This document shows positions 40,139-53,555 of a stretch of 64,000 nt of DNA, piece after piece. The stretch comes from Dolomedes plantarius. Lineage: Eukaryota; Arthropoda; Arachnida; Araneae; Dolomedidae. Position numbers and translations under genes: made by a program. The DNA is taken from contig OU015490.1 in assembly GCA_907164885.2 (NCBI GenBank), forward strand, positions 97,063,104 to 97,127,103. The letters run 5' to 3'. Under the pieces are notes generated by a model. That model was not told the origin of the DNA, ran no database searches, and worked only from the letters and a program-made list of their open reading frames with translations. Numbering within the stretch: the first letter of the stretch is position 1; the number at the start of each line of letters is the position of its first letter.

Positions 40139-41650
40139 ATTGCTATTCCGTGCATTAATTTAAAAAAATATTCTTTTATTTACAAATTGGTCTGATAGAT
40201 GACAGCACTATGCAATGTGACATATGCAATTTCTTTGGAACAAAGTAAAAATGGGCTGGAATGATGCAGTATAATTTCCGGGTTTTTTGTTAATCACGTT
40301 GTATATTTTTTATACTACTGTATGGCACTGGATTTATGAGGTAAATTCTTTCAATTTGGTATAAATATAATCTAGATTGTCCATGCTATGTCATTAGCAT
40401 GTTTTTTAATATTTATTGTTGTTAATATATCCGTAATAAACAGGAAAACTTATCCGTCATCATTTGAGGACGCTGGGCGTTTGCGTATAGTTCTTATTCA
40501 GTATTCAGATTTGTTTCTTAAGTGTTTCTTACATTTTTTTTCAGATAAACTAGAAATAAACACTGAAAAATGAGTAGAAATAAAACATTTAAAAGCTTAG
40601 AAGAGGCAACTGCTTATCTTTTTTCTGAAGAAATAGAAGCAGATATTATATCAATGCCTCCAGATGTAGATGATCTAACAGATGAAGAACAATTCGATGA
40701 TGCTGATTTGGGTACTCCAGTTGTATCAGATATTGTAGGTACATTAGAAATTATAATACCAGATGATAATGATAACTCTATTATTTCGGATAAAAAAAGG
40801 AAAACAATTCCCGTAAACGTAAAAGAGAAATATTAGTTGTATGGACGAATGAAACCCTAGCTTACACATTTGGGACTTTGGAAAATTCTTCTAAGAGAAA
40901 TTATGATATATTGACAGAGGAAACTAATAATATGAGTCCAGTTGAGCTGTTTGAAGAATTTTTTACTGAAAGTGTTTATATGATAGTAGAGGAAACTAAT
41001 CGATATGCTCACAAAAGGAAAAATAAATTGAATTTTAATGTGACTAAAGATGAAATAAAAACATTTATAGGATTTCTGATATTTTCTGGCTATTTTTACT
41101 TTACCCAGTGAACGCGATTACTGGGCAGAAGCAGGAGATTTAGGAGTAACAATAGTGAAGAATGCTATGACTAGAAATTTCTAGTTAGCGCTCAAGAGAT
41201 TATTACATTTCCAAGATAATAAATAACATCTGTATAACAAACATGATAAATAATTTAAAATACGTGCCTTGTTAGAAATGCTTTCCAAGAATTTTTAGAA
41301 ATGGGGCATTTTCCATGAAAATTTGTCCGGTGATGAAATGATCGTTCGGTATTATGGTCATGATACACTGAAACAGTTTATAAAATCTAAACCTGTTTGA
41401 TTTGGGTATAAACTCTGGGCTCTGTGTGGCAATGATGGTTACCGTTACAACTTTACACTGTATTGTTGAAAATAATCAAATACTTATGAATCTGAGAAAC
41501 TTCCTTTAGGTACAAAAGTGGTGTTAAATTTTACTATCTATTGTTGAAGATCCAAAGAGCCATCGTGCTTATTTTGAAAGCTTCTTTACCAGTCATGAGT
41601 TGCTAAAAAACTGAAAGAAATGCAGTTCAGAGGTAGTGCAACAATACGAA
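40139..41650 (+). mobile_element. piggyBac element, truncated at both ends
   Basis: Homologous to 34936-36450 of the full-length copy. It lacks the first ~43 bp including the TIR and everything after the GT.CAACAATACGA region. The left edge is a TA microsatellite; the right edge changes abruptly to unrelated sequence. Confidence 0.92.
40570..41650 (+). pseudogene. piggyBac transposase pseudogene, 5' part
   Basis: MSRNKTFKSLEEATAYLFSE (40570-40836), then a stop, SPVELFEEFFTESVYMIVEE (40878-41111) and further blocks in shifted frames, parallel to the 35365 copy. It stops near the second catalytic Asp region and lacks the C-terminus. Its nonsense changes partly differ from those of the first copy, so the copies decayed at least partly independently. 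Confidence 0.88.
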
Positions 41651-44600
41651 AGAAGCGGAGAGCAGAAACAGCTGACATTCCGGGTGGGCCAGCTCCTTTC
41701 CTTTTCGCAAATTTCCACTATTTTCATGCATGCAAAATTCAACTTTTCCGTCTACCAATCGACAATTTTTTTTTACTTCCATGTGTTCTACAACTCTTAA
41801 TCTTTAAGGATATGCGCATTTTTAAAAAGTTTAAAATGTTTTACACTGCAAACGAAGCTTTTTCCCCAAAGCATTTCTCCGAATTTCACGAAATCGACAA
41901 ATTTGATGGACAAATATTTCGGTTTTCTGCACCTGTTAAAGTCAATTTTACGATTTATCGGCATTTGCTAGATGTTCAGCTTCCAAAATATACCAAATAC
42001 ATTTAATAAAAAAAAATGTTCATTCTAAAAAAGCATAATTACAGAAATCACTTTTGAAATTCCCTGCGCTGATCGCCATAGTATCTTAATGTATCTGAAT
42101 GCCGAGTTCGTAATTTTTTGACTTATTATTTTACTCACTAATAATTCCAGCAAGTTCGGGAAATTTGTTTCTAATTAATGAGCAACTGATGAGGATTATT
42201 CCACCACCAATTTTGAATTCATCAGAACAGTCTTTCTATTTTTTAAGCACTGTTTCTCCCATGAGATTTAATATTTACATTCGGCCATGTTGCCAAAAGG
42301 AAAAATTACTCGTTGAGAAAGAGTCATTTAATAATTGAAATCCAGAAATAATTTTAAAGTACCAGAAATAATTTTGTTTTTTTGGAAATCAAAAGTTAAA
42401 ACCTTTAGAATTTTCTTTTCTAATTGAATGACCTTCTTATTTTTTTAAAAAGCAAAATTTGAAAATGGAAATCTGAAAGAATTATATCAAAATTCAAAAA
42501 CCGAAATTTGAAAAACCGAATTTTAAATAATTAATTCCTTTTTTAAAAATTCTAATATATTTTTTAAAGTGATTAAACAGTTTTTAATCTTTAAGAAATG
42601 AAACCATTTAATTTTAAATCGAAAAAGCAACACATCGGGTTGCCACTTAGCTAGTATATATATAACTAATGAAATTGAATCATAATTTTCCTTGTTGGAA
42701 TCTTGACATTCTAAACTGTTTAATTTCTCGGATTTTATACTTCTTATATATTGTTTTATTTTCTTCAAATATTAATTATTTTTGTATCTTTCTAGAATGT
42801 AATAAAAATTTTCATTTGGCAATTTGTAATTGAATTAAGAGTCTGATTTGCAATTCGTGAAATTTAAATGTTTGAACTATAAATGCGTAGTTCAAGAATT
42901 AGATTCAAATGTGAAGCTATAATCGAGTCAACAGTGCAAATATATTTATTGTCAAATCTCGAAAGCGTAATGAATTCAAGGTAATACGTCACAGACTTCA
43001 TGACAAGTACATTGCTGTTGACTTATATACCATTTCGAGGCCTAATTAAACTTTTAGCAGTTACCTATATTGGTAGACTTTGCTTTAGAGCACTGCACTT
43101 CATGCAACTCTTAATCCTAGACAAACGCTGGGAATAATAAGCTGTACTTTAAACTGTAACTGTATCAGTTTGTTGTCTTAATATTTTATACTCAAGTATG
43201 TTTCTACGTTGATGATACGTTGCAAATTTATCTGTCATAACTTTAACTGTGCTGCAAACATTTCATTATCAAAAGTGGCATTTCTTTCGCACGTCTGGGA
43301 AATAATTTAAGAAGTTTCATCTAAATGAGTATGCATTAATATTTATTTATAATTGTGTCTCTAATTTTAAGTTGTCAGTCTTATGCTGGCTCACAGACAG
43401 TCGTGAAAAAATACGGCCAACCAACTAATTTCTGGTATACACAAATTCCCTCCTCGGTGAATGCTCAGCTAAATTTAGGATATTGGCTTAGGCTAAATTG
43501 AGAGTCAGATAAAAGTTGATGAATATAATAGGCCTGAATGCAGTATTAAAGCAGCTAAAAGATGAAAAGTTTGTGTCGCACAGTATTCTGGTATATTTTT
43601 TAACAAATAGATATCGTTTGGGATTAACAAATTCAGAACACTTGACTCTACACCAGGGGTGTGGTGGAAGCATCCACTTTGTAAGCGGGGTTTGAAGGAT
43701 CGTAAACATAGTTTATTGTCGTAGAAATTAGAACATGTGTCTCGAAAGAAGAAAATTTCGTTTTGCATTATCAGAGACCATTTTTTTTTCAAATTTTTAA
43801 ATAGAAGAAATATAAAGTGTAGTGCGAAGTCTCTATCGTAATTTTAAATATTTTGAGTAACTTTATCGTTGTAATAACATGGACACCTACGTAATATTTG
43901 CAGAAATATTGGGAGCAAACTTATAAAAATACTTAACTGAACTGCTGAATGTCACAAACGTTTGCATAGATAGAAATCTAAAGCGAAGTTTTAGTAATTG
44001 AATCCATTACTTCTGAAATAGTTCATCAACATATTAAAACATCGTTGACATAATTTAGGGTATTATGATTTTAAAGAAACTCATTGTATTGTTTTCATTC
44101 ATCTCTTTAAACAACCAAAACACCCTGCCTTTACGCTTAAAATTATTTTTCATAAAACTTATTGGACTGACTACATGACCTAGGTAGATCTTAGTAAGTT
44201 TAGTTAGTTAATCTGTTAAAATATTCGGTTACAATAATAAAATGGAAGTGTTATCATAGATTACACTCTTAAGTTTAAAATACGAAAATTTCTGATTGGT
44301 GTAGATTGTTTTAGATTGTTTTTTTTTAATGTAGATGTTTTACATAAGACAAAATGATTATCGGTTAGGAACTCTATAAGCTTTAATTGCAAGTGAACCA
44401 GCATATAGGTTTATGTTTAGGTATAATGACAAAATTAAAAATGAAACTGCGGTAACTGCGTGTGTAATTGTAAAATTGATATAATGAAGAAACAATGGTA
44501 GTTAATTAAAATATTGCTTGTAAAACTCTATATATTTAAATGAAGTAAAATCTATATGTCATACACGTCTACTCTTTGAGAAAAACTTTAAACGATGTTT

Positions 44601-44724
44601 GAGTGAAAGGTGTAATGCTTAACAAAATTTTATATTATAAATATTTTTCTCTGTATTAATTTAATCCTGTGCAGAGGTAAATTTATAAAAAGCTTTAATT
44701 GCTAGAAAACTCGCATACGTGGTA
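41651..44724. other. AT-rich stretch, no gene recognised
   Basis: A 128-codon frame (41620-42006) begins in piggyBac sequence and runs into unrelated sequence with no family match. TA/CTAGC-type repeat end at 42640-42665 (see 32738). No exon supported. Confidence 0.5.
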
Positions 44725-45151
44725 AATGCTGTGTACTAACCCTATTCGATTCGCTCACCTTAATATTTATCTACAAAGAAAATGTGTTCAAGGATTGCCG
44801 ACTTCAATTTAAAGATTATTTTTTCATAAACTGAACTCCGTAATAGAGAAAGAAATTTTCCACCTTGGGGCATTTTTAATTAAAAAAATGCATGTAATAT
44901 TTTTAAATTGAAATTTTTCAGGGAAAAATTTCTAGTGTGTTTTAAACTCTAGTGTGTTTTAAACACTCTTAAATACCTTTGGTGGATGGAATTTATAAAA
45001 TGATTCGTGTTGCAATGTGCATAAAAGTTCAGGCTATCCGAAAATACCTTTTTTATTGGATTATGAGCATTTATGTAGCAGTAAATAGTAGACACATTTT
45101 GTCCATAGGTTAACATTGTGACGAGACAATCAAATAGGGTCAGTACACAGA
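44725..45151. mobile_element. TTAA-flanked MITE, copy 4
   Basis: Left end GCTGTGTACTAACCCTATTCG, right end CAAATAGGGTCAGTACACAG followed by A and TTAA. The interior (TTTGGTGGATGG, AAGTTCAGGCTATCCGAAAA, AGAAAGAAATTTT) is the reverse complement of copies 1-3, so it inserted in opposite orientation. Confidence 0.85.
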
Positions 45152-46141
45152 TTAAGCGTTAAGCCTATACCTGACACATTTAAAAAAATATTCCTGGAAC
45201 TGATTACTCATTTTATCAGACACTTTTTTCTGTTGACTAAAGCATAATTTTGCCCTTGCCCCTTTAAATACCTGATGTGGGTATAGCCATCCTAAAATTG
45301 ACTGCATAAAAGAATTACGAATTCATAATGCATAGAAATACGTAAAGGTAATTAAGTTCATTAAAACATAAATAAAACATGAAGCACATTTTCTCGGTTT
45401 ATAATTCGATTTTCATGCCATAATTAGCCAAGTAAAAGCTAATGCATGTTGAAGAATTTAATATCTTAATTTGATGGTTATTTTATTATAGAATTATATT
45501 TAATTAGTCGGACTAAAAGAAAATATCTTGTCTCTGCGGGCCCATAGCAAAGAAATATATTTTTTTGAATTTTATTATTATAGCATCATGTCGAACAGCC
45601 TCTTTTTAATTTCTATGACTAATCGATAGAGGTGAAAAATCCAATAAGCTCTTCACGTTCTATTTAGAGAATGAAATATGGCCTCATTCAGGTAATAAAC
45701 ACGATAAGCGTCGCTCTTCGCGTCAAGGGAATTATCGATTACCTTTTTAAAGGATTTCGAGTAGGAGTTATAAGAGGCTGAAAACACGCACACAAATTAA
45801 ATATTTGACAACTCTGAAAAGAGTGGAATTAAGAAATAAAACATAGCAAAAAAATTATGGCTTTTAGGTAATATAAAATCCATCTATGTTAAATTAATGC
45901 ATTTTTTTTTAAACTTCAATAACGTTTTTAACATTTTACTTAATATTGAAGCAGTTCTTAAACTATATAGACCTTTAAATGTCAAGTATGAGGCACCGAC
46001 CTTTAGTGTATTTCTGATACCTTTAGTGTGTTTAGTATTTTATTTAAAAGTGAAGCGATTCCTCTTTATAAATGTAAATTAAGAAACATCTTTAAAGAAA
46101 TTATATAGATATTTAAAGAAATTATATCTATATATTTATGT
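45152..46141. other. AT-rich stretch, no gene recognised
   Basis: Nothing supported. Confidence 0.5.
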
Positions 46142-46742
46142 TCCTAAGCCGATTTTTTGGGCAGTCCGTGAGAAAAAACTACTGCTTCAAGTTATTTCAT
46201 TTTGGTATCAAACGAAAGAATGTAATCTGTAGATTTGTCAAATTTTCTTTTTATAACGGCAAATTCTATAAATTAGCAATAATTTGCAATTAAAATTTGC
46301 TTTCTGCGAGTGCTCAGTGACATGTTTAAATCTGGCTTTATATACTCACTTAGCACGAGGCCGAATAAACACATTAATTTGTTTCTACGCATGCTTAATG
46401 ACATGTTTAAATCTGGCTTTAAGTACTTGCTAAGCACGAGACCACATAAACAGGTTAATTTGTTTAATCCGGAGAATCTCTCTAGATCTCTTTCGGTCAT
46501 TTTTATTTTTAATTATATTTGTGCCATATAGAATCAAACCTGACAGAAATTGTTTATTTCGCGCTGTTGAGTAACCATATTTTTGTTGCTGGGTTCAATA
46601 GTAACTTTTCAAAGCGCATTTCTCTATTCTTAATATCACAATTTTTAACATTTAGAAATGATGTGTTGACTATAATGTGTGTATTAATACATAAGTTTAC
46701 TATCCAGCCGTTATGTTTTGACGGGAACCAACTAGTAGATAT
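46142..46742 (+). repeat. Interspersed repeat family, copy B
   Basis: Starts CTAAGCCGATTTTTTGGGCAG, matches 15650-16240 through TGTAATCTGTAGATTTGT and the ending GATGTGTTGA.TATAAT.TGTGTATTA. It contains an internal tandem duplication (GACATGTTTAAATCTGGCTTT twice, ~80 bp apart), which produces short frames on both strands. No coding evidence. Confidence 0.78.
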
Positions 46743-46920
46743 TTAATTGCCAAGTCTGTTGAATTAATTTTTTTTTCCAGAATTTTTTTCAAACCATTTT
46801 TCGTAATAGAGTCTGTGTTTTATTTTTAGTACATTTTAATGCACAGATATTTTCAAAAGAAATATTTTGACAAGTCATGTATTAAAATTTCCGATATGTT
46901 CAGCAAACATCTTATATATA

Positions 46921-48198
46921 CAGGTGGATATCAAAATAATGGAAACACCTATCAATAACAGTGTTGTTTATGAATGTGCTTCGTATTCCTTAAAAAATAA
47001 GTCTGGCAACCGGTATTTTTTTTATATAATATAGTATATGTATTATTCTACTGTTATTCTACTGTCACGTAGCAGTAATGAAGCTAACGGCATCGTGCTT
47101 TGGGAGGGAACAGAGTGAAATATCAAACCTTCCAGACCTTGGGAAAAGGGCAAATTGTTAGAACGTGTTTAAATTGGAGTATCTGTTACTGCAACCTCCA
47201 GACTAATGGGTGTTTTTCGAGCTATAGTATCGAAAGTCATGATAGCATGCAGAGTGCACAGAAAAACATCCTTTGCCAAACAGAATAGTGGACGAAAGGG
47301 AGAGCTGAGTGAAAGAGACAGATAAGGTATTGAAGCGGATTGCGACATGAAGAATGAAAACAACTGCACCCAAAATGACGAAAGATCTCAATCTGCATCT
47401 GCATGTTCCGTTATCAACCATTAGAGGTAGAAAGAAACTTCACAAACAAAGCATTTACGGAAGAATAGCTATTCCCAAGCCACTTGTAATAGATTCCAAT
47501 ACAAAATATCTCCCACAATGGCTCCACGAGAGCAAATCCTGGTCAAGTAATATATCCAAACGCGGCTTTTGGTCCGACAAATCATTGTTCACATTGTTCT
47601 TTGCAACAGGACGTGCGTTTATCTGGAGAACACCTACAAAAGCGTATGATTCTGGCTGTCTCATCTGGACTGTCATTCATGGAGGTAGATCTATTAGGGT
47701 TTGGGATGGCATCTCATGGTTTTCTTCAGGCCCTATTGTAACCCTAAAAGGGAGATTCAATGGGAATGACTATGTCGAAATTTTAGCTCACTATTTCCAT
47801 CCTATGGTGCAAACACTGTTTCTTGCAGGAGATGGCGTTCTACAGTATGATAAATCCCCTATACATACAGCTAAATCTATCAAGTATTGGCTTGAAGTGC
47901 ATGAAAAAGAAGTCAAATATATTATCTTGCCCTGTATAATCCCCCGACTTATATCATCCAACCACTGTGATCTGCATAAGCGGATAGTGCCAGGTATCGA
48001 TATCCACCAGAGCATCTCTACAGGCACTTTAATGATTTTTCCCTGAAAATGGTATAATATATTCTTAATCAATATTCATGACTTGTATAATCCAATTCCA
48101 AGGTGAACCATGTGGTATTATAGACAAAGGTGATTCTGCGCTGTATTAATAAAGGTTTTCATGATATTTCTTAGTGTTTCCATTATTTTGATAACCAC

Positions 48199-48201
<3 letters not shown>
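46921..48201 (+). mobile_element. Tc1-like element, full length
   Basis: A 1281-bp element from CAGGTGGATATCAAAATAAT to the complement of CAGGTGGTTATCAAAATAAT, TIRs about 28 bp, TA at both sides. The right flank has expanded into a (TA)n tract (48202-48270). Confidence 0.95.
47100..48045 (+). pseudogene. Tc1 transposase pseudogene
   Basis: Decayed N-terminus around LGKGQIVRTCLNWS; a long frame 47354-48045 contains RAFIWRTPTKAYDSGCLIWT, HGGRSIRVWDGISWFSSGPI, NGNDYVEILAHYFHPMVQTL, FLAGDGVLQYDKSPIHTAKS (second Asp region, QYDKSP for QDDNSP) and KSIKYWLEVHEKEV. The third acidic position (SPDLNIIE) is degraded to ISSNHCDLH. It is missing a clean start, the first catalytic block and the C-terminus. 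Pattern fits a Tc1 family widespread in arthropods. Confidence 0.9.
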
Positions 48202-48270
<69 letters not shown>

Positions 48271-48272
<2 letters not shown>

Positions 48273-50700
48273 ATTTATTTATTTATTCCCCGGTAAGCGT
48301 ATAATTTATGTTTAAAAATCTCTATAATTTTACACAAAGTGCAATTAAATTATTTTCTTACAATTTGTCAAAATACTTTATAACTCGATTCACACTCTAG
48401 ATTTTGTCTTTGATATAAATCACCATGTTATATTAGCGCAAAAAGTTTTATCTTCGGGTTTTTTACCTCTAATTCTGAAACTGTAATACCCAGTTTTAAA
48501 AATTTAATTTTAATGTTAAATTTTACTGCAATTTGCCATCTCAACAATGACAACAATTTCTATGGAATAAAATCATGAAAGACGGGTTTACTAATTTATT
48601 TTAATGTTTCAAAATTTAAATCACTTTTCGCAATGTGTACTTTTTCAATTCCCAAGAAACGGCCATGGTATTATCTCTCATCCGTTTAAACCGCATCACA
48701 TTTGTTTGCAAACTCAATTGTTTTTGTTCTCATATGGCTAATTTGCTCTCCAATTTGTTTGCTTGGCTAATTTGCTTGCTTGGCGCAAACCAAGTATACA
48801 TTCAACTGCAATAAATTAAGAATCTATGTTGACGTCCAACAATTAAGAAGTATCTCACTTCATTATGTTTTTATCGTTTTGTAATAAAATTAGCAGAAAA
48901 GTAGTAACAGTGAAATGACCAGCATTTTGCTTGACTTATTCTATTTTCTTGACTTAACTTGACTTATTCGTGTAGTGAGTATTAACTTTATTCCTGTATT
49001 TTTTTAATCAGGATCCATATTGTAATTCGAAAAGAAAAATATATTCTCGAAATTGATTCCCCAATTTTGTGATTACATTGACCTTAATTTTGTGATATTT
49101 GATCCTCAATATTTTCTCTTTCTCTAACAAAAAAAAGTAACATGAAATGAACTTAATGGGCAGTTATTTTGGAGGCAAATATAAAAAATGGAGTTATATT
49201 GTAGAGCATTGCTTAATATAGACGTTACATCGATCGTTTCAAGATAAATCCATTTTAACCTGTATCGACCGTTGCAGAGATTTTGGTATATTTCCGTACA
49301 GTTAAAATATTACGAACTTTTCACTTAGTCGTTGCATTTAATGACAACCCAGACAATAGAATTACCACGATACAGTGTAAAATGGATATTATCAAATTCT
49401 CAATTTATCCTATTATGCTACATAAAATTTATGTAGAACGTGATGAATCCAGTGTGAAAAATTTTCTTACTCATATGCTTTGTATTTTAAACCTCAGTAA
49501 GGCGTTGTTTTTCCTGTGTGGAAAAAATGTCAGTTGTATCTCACTTATATAGTGTGGTAGTGAAGCGTTTATACTAGTTTAAATAACATTCAGAGATATG
49601 CTTTAAACAAGGACCCTCTTTTATTTATGCATAAAAGAAGAAAGTTAAAAAAGTTACATAAAACCTATAAATGACGACTGATCCTGAAATTGAAGAAAAT
49701 ACGAGAATACATGCAAAATCATAAATATTAACATTGTAAACATTTATTAAACAAATATAAAAAGGGGTGAGATTATCATCTCATTGATATTCTCTATATA
49801 CGTCGGTATATTTCAGGTGGTTGACTTTCCATCTGTCTAAACTTTTAAATGACTCTTTGCTCTTCGATTTACTGCATATCAAAATGGCAGTTTGGGCAAA
49901 ATCAGAGGAGTCAAATATTGTTCCTTTCAACCGTTTCAGATTCTTTAACAAAATGATATCAGGAAGATAAAGGCTGTAAGGTTAAGTGGAGTACAGTTTT
50001 TAGAATGTATACTCCCAAGACAATCACAAGAAGATTGATTCTTACAAGATCTTTGCTTGCCTCCAGTCTGTGTGCCAACAATCAATGAGTAGGCCAATAG
50101 GTTAGAATCGGTTTAAAAAAACGTTAAACCATCATCAGGATTAAAAGTTAGATTGTCAAGTTTCTGGCACATCTTGAGAGGACCTCCATCTTCAAGATTT
50201 CCAGATTACAAAATGGGCCAAGAGTTCAGGTTACAAAGTGGCAAGCAGCAAACCTGAACCCTCAAAGTAAGTGTCTCTGCAGGCAGACATACTCTTACAA
50301 GACGGTCCTTGGTAAACTTGAAGAAATCGCAGACACATTTTTGTGACATGAAAATATCTTTGCGGTAAATTACCGAAATTTATTCTCCCAATTTAATTAT
50401 TGATATTGATTAAACTTCTTAATATGAATTAACCTCGAATTTTCTTCTGTTCGATCAAGGTTAAGGTTTAGACAGAGAAAAATCCTTCCCCTTAACCTTC
50501 TTGGAGTTATATTCCTCTTCGCTCATTTTTACAATCTCCTCTAGCTTCTTGAACTTTATAAACGATATTTTTTTTTTGTTGGGAACAGACTAAAACTGTT
50601 CATTATTTTTCTTGTAAAACTTAAAATTACAAAAAGGTTCAAAATAGAAGTATAATTTCATTTGCTGAAAATACTAAGCATTAGGACAATAGAAGTTATA
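48271..50700. other. AT-rich stretch, no gene recognised
   Basis: No exon or repeat family supported. The 89-codon frame at 49283 has no family resemblance. Confidence 0.5.
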
Positions 50701-51237
50701 CAGGGTGTCCGGGCTAAAGATATCCAAAAGTTATGGCTTATTTTTACGAAATTACCCATTAGAATTTTTAAAAAATTATTTATTAGAAAGAAAATCTCGC
50801 CAAGATTTAATATCAATAATAGATTCTGATCATAGAGATTCGATGTGTGCACCTTTTGCACACATCGAACTAACGTCTAAATGGCAATCCAGTTCTCTCC
50901 AAGTGTTTCGTAGCATACCAGGATTTATTAGCCTTTCTTTCTTGGGGATTCATTATATTCGAGTATAAACAAAAAAATGAAACTGTGGATGAGTTGAAGA
51001 AGCGTATCATTCAAGCAATTCGTGCAATAACTCCTGATATGCTACGAAACACTTGGAGAGAACTGGATCGCCACTTAGACGTTTGTCGTGCTACAAAAGG
51101 TGAACATATTGAAATCTATGATTGATATTTAAACTTGGTGAGATGTTCATTCCATTTAAATATATTTTTTTAATTCTAATGTGTAGTTCCTTAAATATAA
51201 GCCATTTCTTTTGGATACTTTAAGCCCGGACACCCTG
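50701..51237. mobile_element. Mariner-derived foldback element
   Basis: Ends CAGGGTGTCCGGGCTAAAGA and the complement of CAGGGTGTCCGGGCTTAAAG, preceded by TA. Most of the element is an imperfect palindrome. The right half encodes, on plus, the transposase end ELKKRIIQAIRAITPDMLRN, TWRELDRHLDVCRATKGEHI, EIYD-stop. The left half encodes the same end on minus (MLRNTWRELDCHLDVSS). It is a head-to-head fusion of two element 3' ends, with arms of about 235 bp. Confidence 0.85.
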
Positions 51238-51881
51238 TGTATAATTTCAAAATCATCCATACACGCAAAACAAATCTGAAAAAAAAATTATCGCATTTTA
51301 AGACAATTTTCAAAATCTAGTAAACTGAATTATACACAATGAAATTTCAACTTTTTCAACGGAAGCAACCATGTGTGATATCAGTTTCCCGTTTCTTATA
51401 CCAGAAATTTTATTTTCACAAAAATCGTTAATAATAATGCACCAATTACCTTCTGTAAAAATACCAGACCTATACACAAACCAGATGTAAAGCTTCCTAT
51501 CATAAATTTAATTTTTCTATTTTGAAGGAAAGGATTTTCAAAATATTTCAAAACTGTATTAAAGTTTGGAGTGTATTTGGCATGAAATGCAATTTTATAA
51601 CTATAGAACAATGAAAAGTATAAATATAATAGTAAAGTTTGGAAAACAAAAACATTACATGTTTTTTCTAAACAATTTTGCGAACATAACATCAAATTAC
51701 TAAATCCAAGATATAGGAAGTCAAAAATAAAATCTCCCATTTTAACATTTTCTTGATTTTAAAGGAAAATAAAATGTGCTTGAAAGATTCCAAAATGAAC
51801 AGAATATGATCGATGATTTACTTTTCCCTAGATAGGAATCAGTACTTTTTTGGAAATCCAATTTTTAAAGTTTAGTATTCG

Positions 51882-51919
<38 letters not shown>

Positions 51920-53229
51920 GTCTGTGTATGTAAGTTAATGTTCGTGTCTTAAGAACGTTATGGTTTCCGTTTTCTGTTCTTCCGAGGGTCTGTGCTTTTG
52001 AAATATATTCTATTAATTTTCTTTAATGCTCTCATGTAATAGTCGATCTATAAATTTAATCTTTCCTTCTTAACAGAAACAATAACTAAATATCTTTTAC
52101 ATAACTATTTAAAAATTTGCAGACGCCTTTCGTGATTCGAAATGTTTGCAGACGTATTGTTTGTGAAGTGTTTGCAGAAAACGTTTAAAATTCGCACATG
52201 CATGTTTAATCAAACTGTTATAATTTTTCATCAAAAAGAAATTTGAAAAGTAAATATATTTCATGAAAGCACTTTACGCAATTACTGCTTGCGTAATTTC
52301 GCGCTGCCCTGATTTATTGAAATCTGAGTTAGGAATAAAAAATATTTAACTATGTAAATATTATGTTTGCGATTCTCTGTGAGCTTCGAGATTATTCTGC
52401 AATTATGTCGATTAGGAATGTATGAAATTAAATCAAATCAGTTGCGTAAGAAGAGTTTTAAAATTTTTTGATATGTTTTACATAGTTCTTACTCTGAATA
52501 GCTTATTTTGTTTAACAAACTTATCTTAAATAGCTTTGTTTAAATAGCTTATTTTGTTGAAAAGTTACTAAGCGAAGTAGGTTTTCTAAAACGGATATAT
52601 CCGTATCAGCTATACGTGGTTTATGAATTTTTATCCGTATCCGATATCCGTTAAATGTTTTCCGGATGTCCGTAACTTACATTTTAAATATTTTCCATAT
52701 AAAATAAGCGTTGAAATTTGAATTTTCAAATATTATTTTTTTAAATTGTGAGATATTTGGGAAAAATGTTTTCGAAATTTATTCAAGAAAACACATTGGG
52801 CATTAAAACAAAAGTTATATCGGTATAAAGTGTGATAACGTCAATTTCAAAATCTTAAGGATAAAAAAAAATACAAAAAAAAACATTACGGCTTTAATGA
52901 ACAACGTAATGACAACATTGCGGCTGATTAAAGCCGTAATGACAACATTACGGTTTTAATGAAATGTTTTGTTAGTCCTACAAATGAAAATCTTTTTTGA
53001 ATAGTGGGCCAATACCACTTTCTAAAAAAAATGGAGTTATCCTCCCTTTCAAGTTTATACGAGTCATGTCCATGTTATTTTAAAACTGGTAAACCTACAG
53101 CTTATTTCTGCTGCCAACAGATGGCATTACAAATCAGACTTCAGTTATCTGCACTAATTAGACTTTAAGGCTCTGTATCTAAAAATGAACAAAAATGGAG
53201 TTGTCCCACTATTGAAATAAGGCCTTCAA
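51238..53229. other. AT-rich stretch, no gene recognised
   Basis: (TA)n at 51886-51917. TATCCG/CGGATA-rich patch at 52590-52675. Short inverted motif AATAGTGGG / CCCACTATT at about 53000 and 53206 may bound a small MITE. No exon supported. Confidence 0.45.
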
Positions 53230-53544
53230 ATGTTCCAAAAAACGTGTTTTAATGTTGCTACAGCTCTTATGAAGAAACCTTTCCCTGATGAGACTACAGA
53301 GAATTCTGAAGATGAAGACTACATTTTGTGTGAAGAATTCGCTTCCCATGGTGAACCGGAAAAAATAATTACTCGAAGAACTAAATTAATACATTTCAAA
53401 ACGTCCAACGTTGAACATGTAAGAATATCAAATGATAGCTGTACTTTAAAGCAGGAATTTAACATATTCAAGATAACTTCTAAGATAACACAAAATCTTG
53501 AAATGCTGAAACAGGTGCTGAAAACTGAGAAACCTGCCACATAG
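53230..53544 (+). CDS. Unassigned 104-codon ORF next to satellite
   Basis: MFQKTCFNVATALMKKPFPD.. with an acidic TTENSEDEDYILCEEF segment and a C-terminal NLEMLKQVLKTEKPAT. Composition is less AT-driven than other random frames here and it contains no low-complexity tract. AATAAA occurs about 40 bases after the stop, inside the first satellite monomer. I do not recognise the family. It could be the last exon of a decayed gene or a transposon-derived fragment. No splice acceptor is assigned. Confidence 0.25.
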   Translation: MFQKTCFNVATALMKKPFPDETTENSEDEDYILCEEFASHGEPEKIITRRTKLIHFKTSNVEHVRISNDSCTLKQEFNIFKITSKITQNLEMLKQVLKTEKPAT

Positions 53545-53555
53545 TAAATAGTACT

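Noticed and set aside
41620..42006. 128-codon ORF
   Set aside because: It starts in a truncated piggyBac and runs into unrelated sequence, with no recognisable domain.
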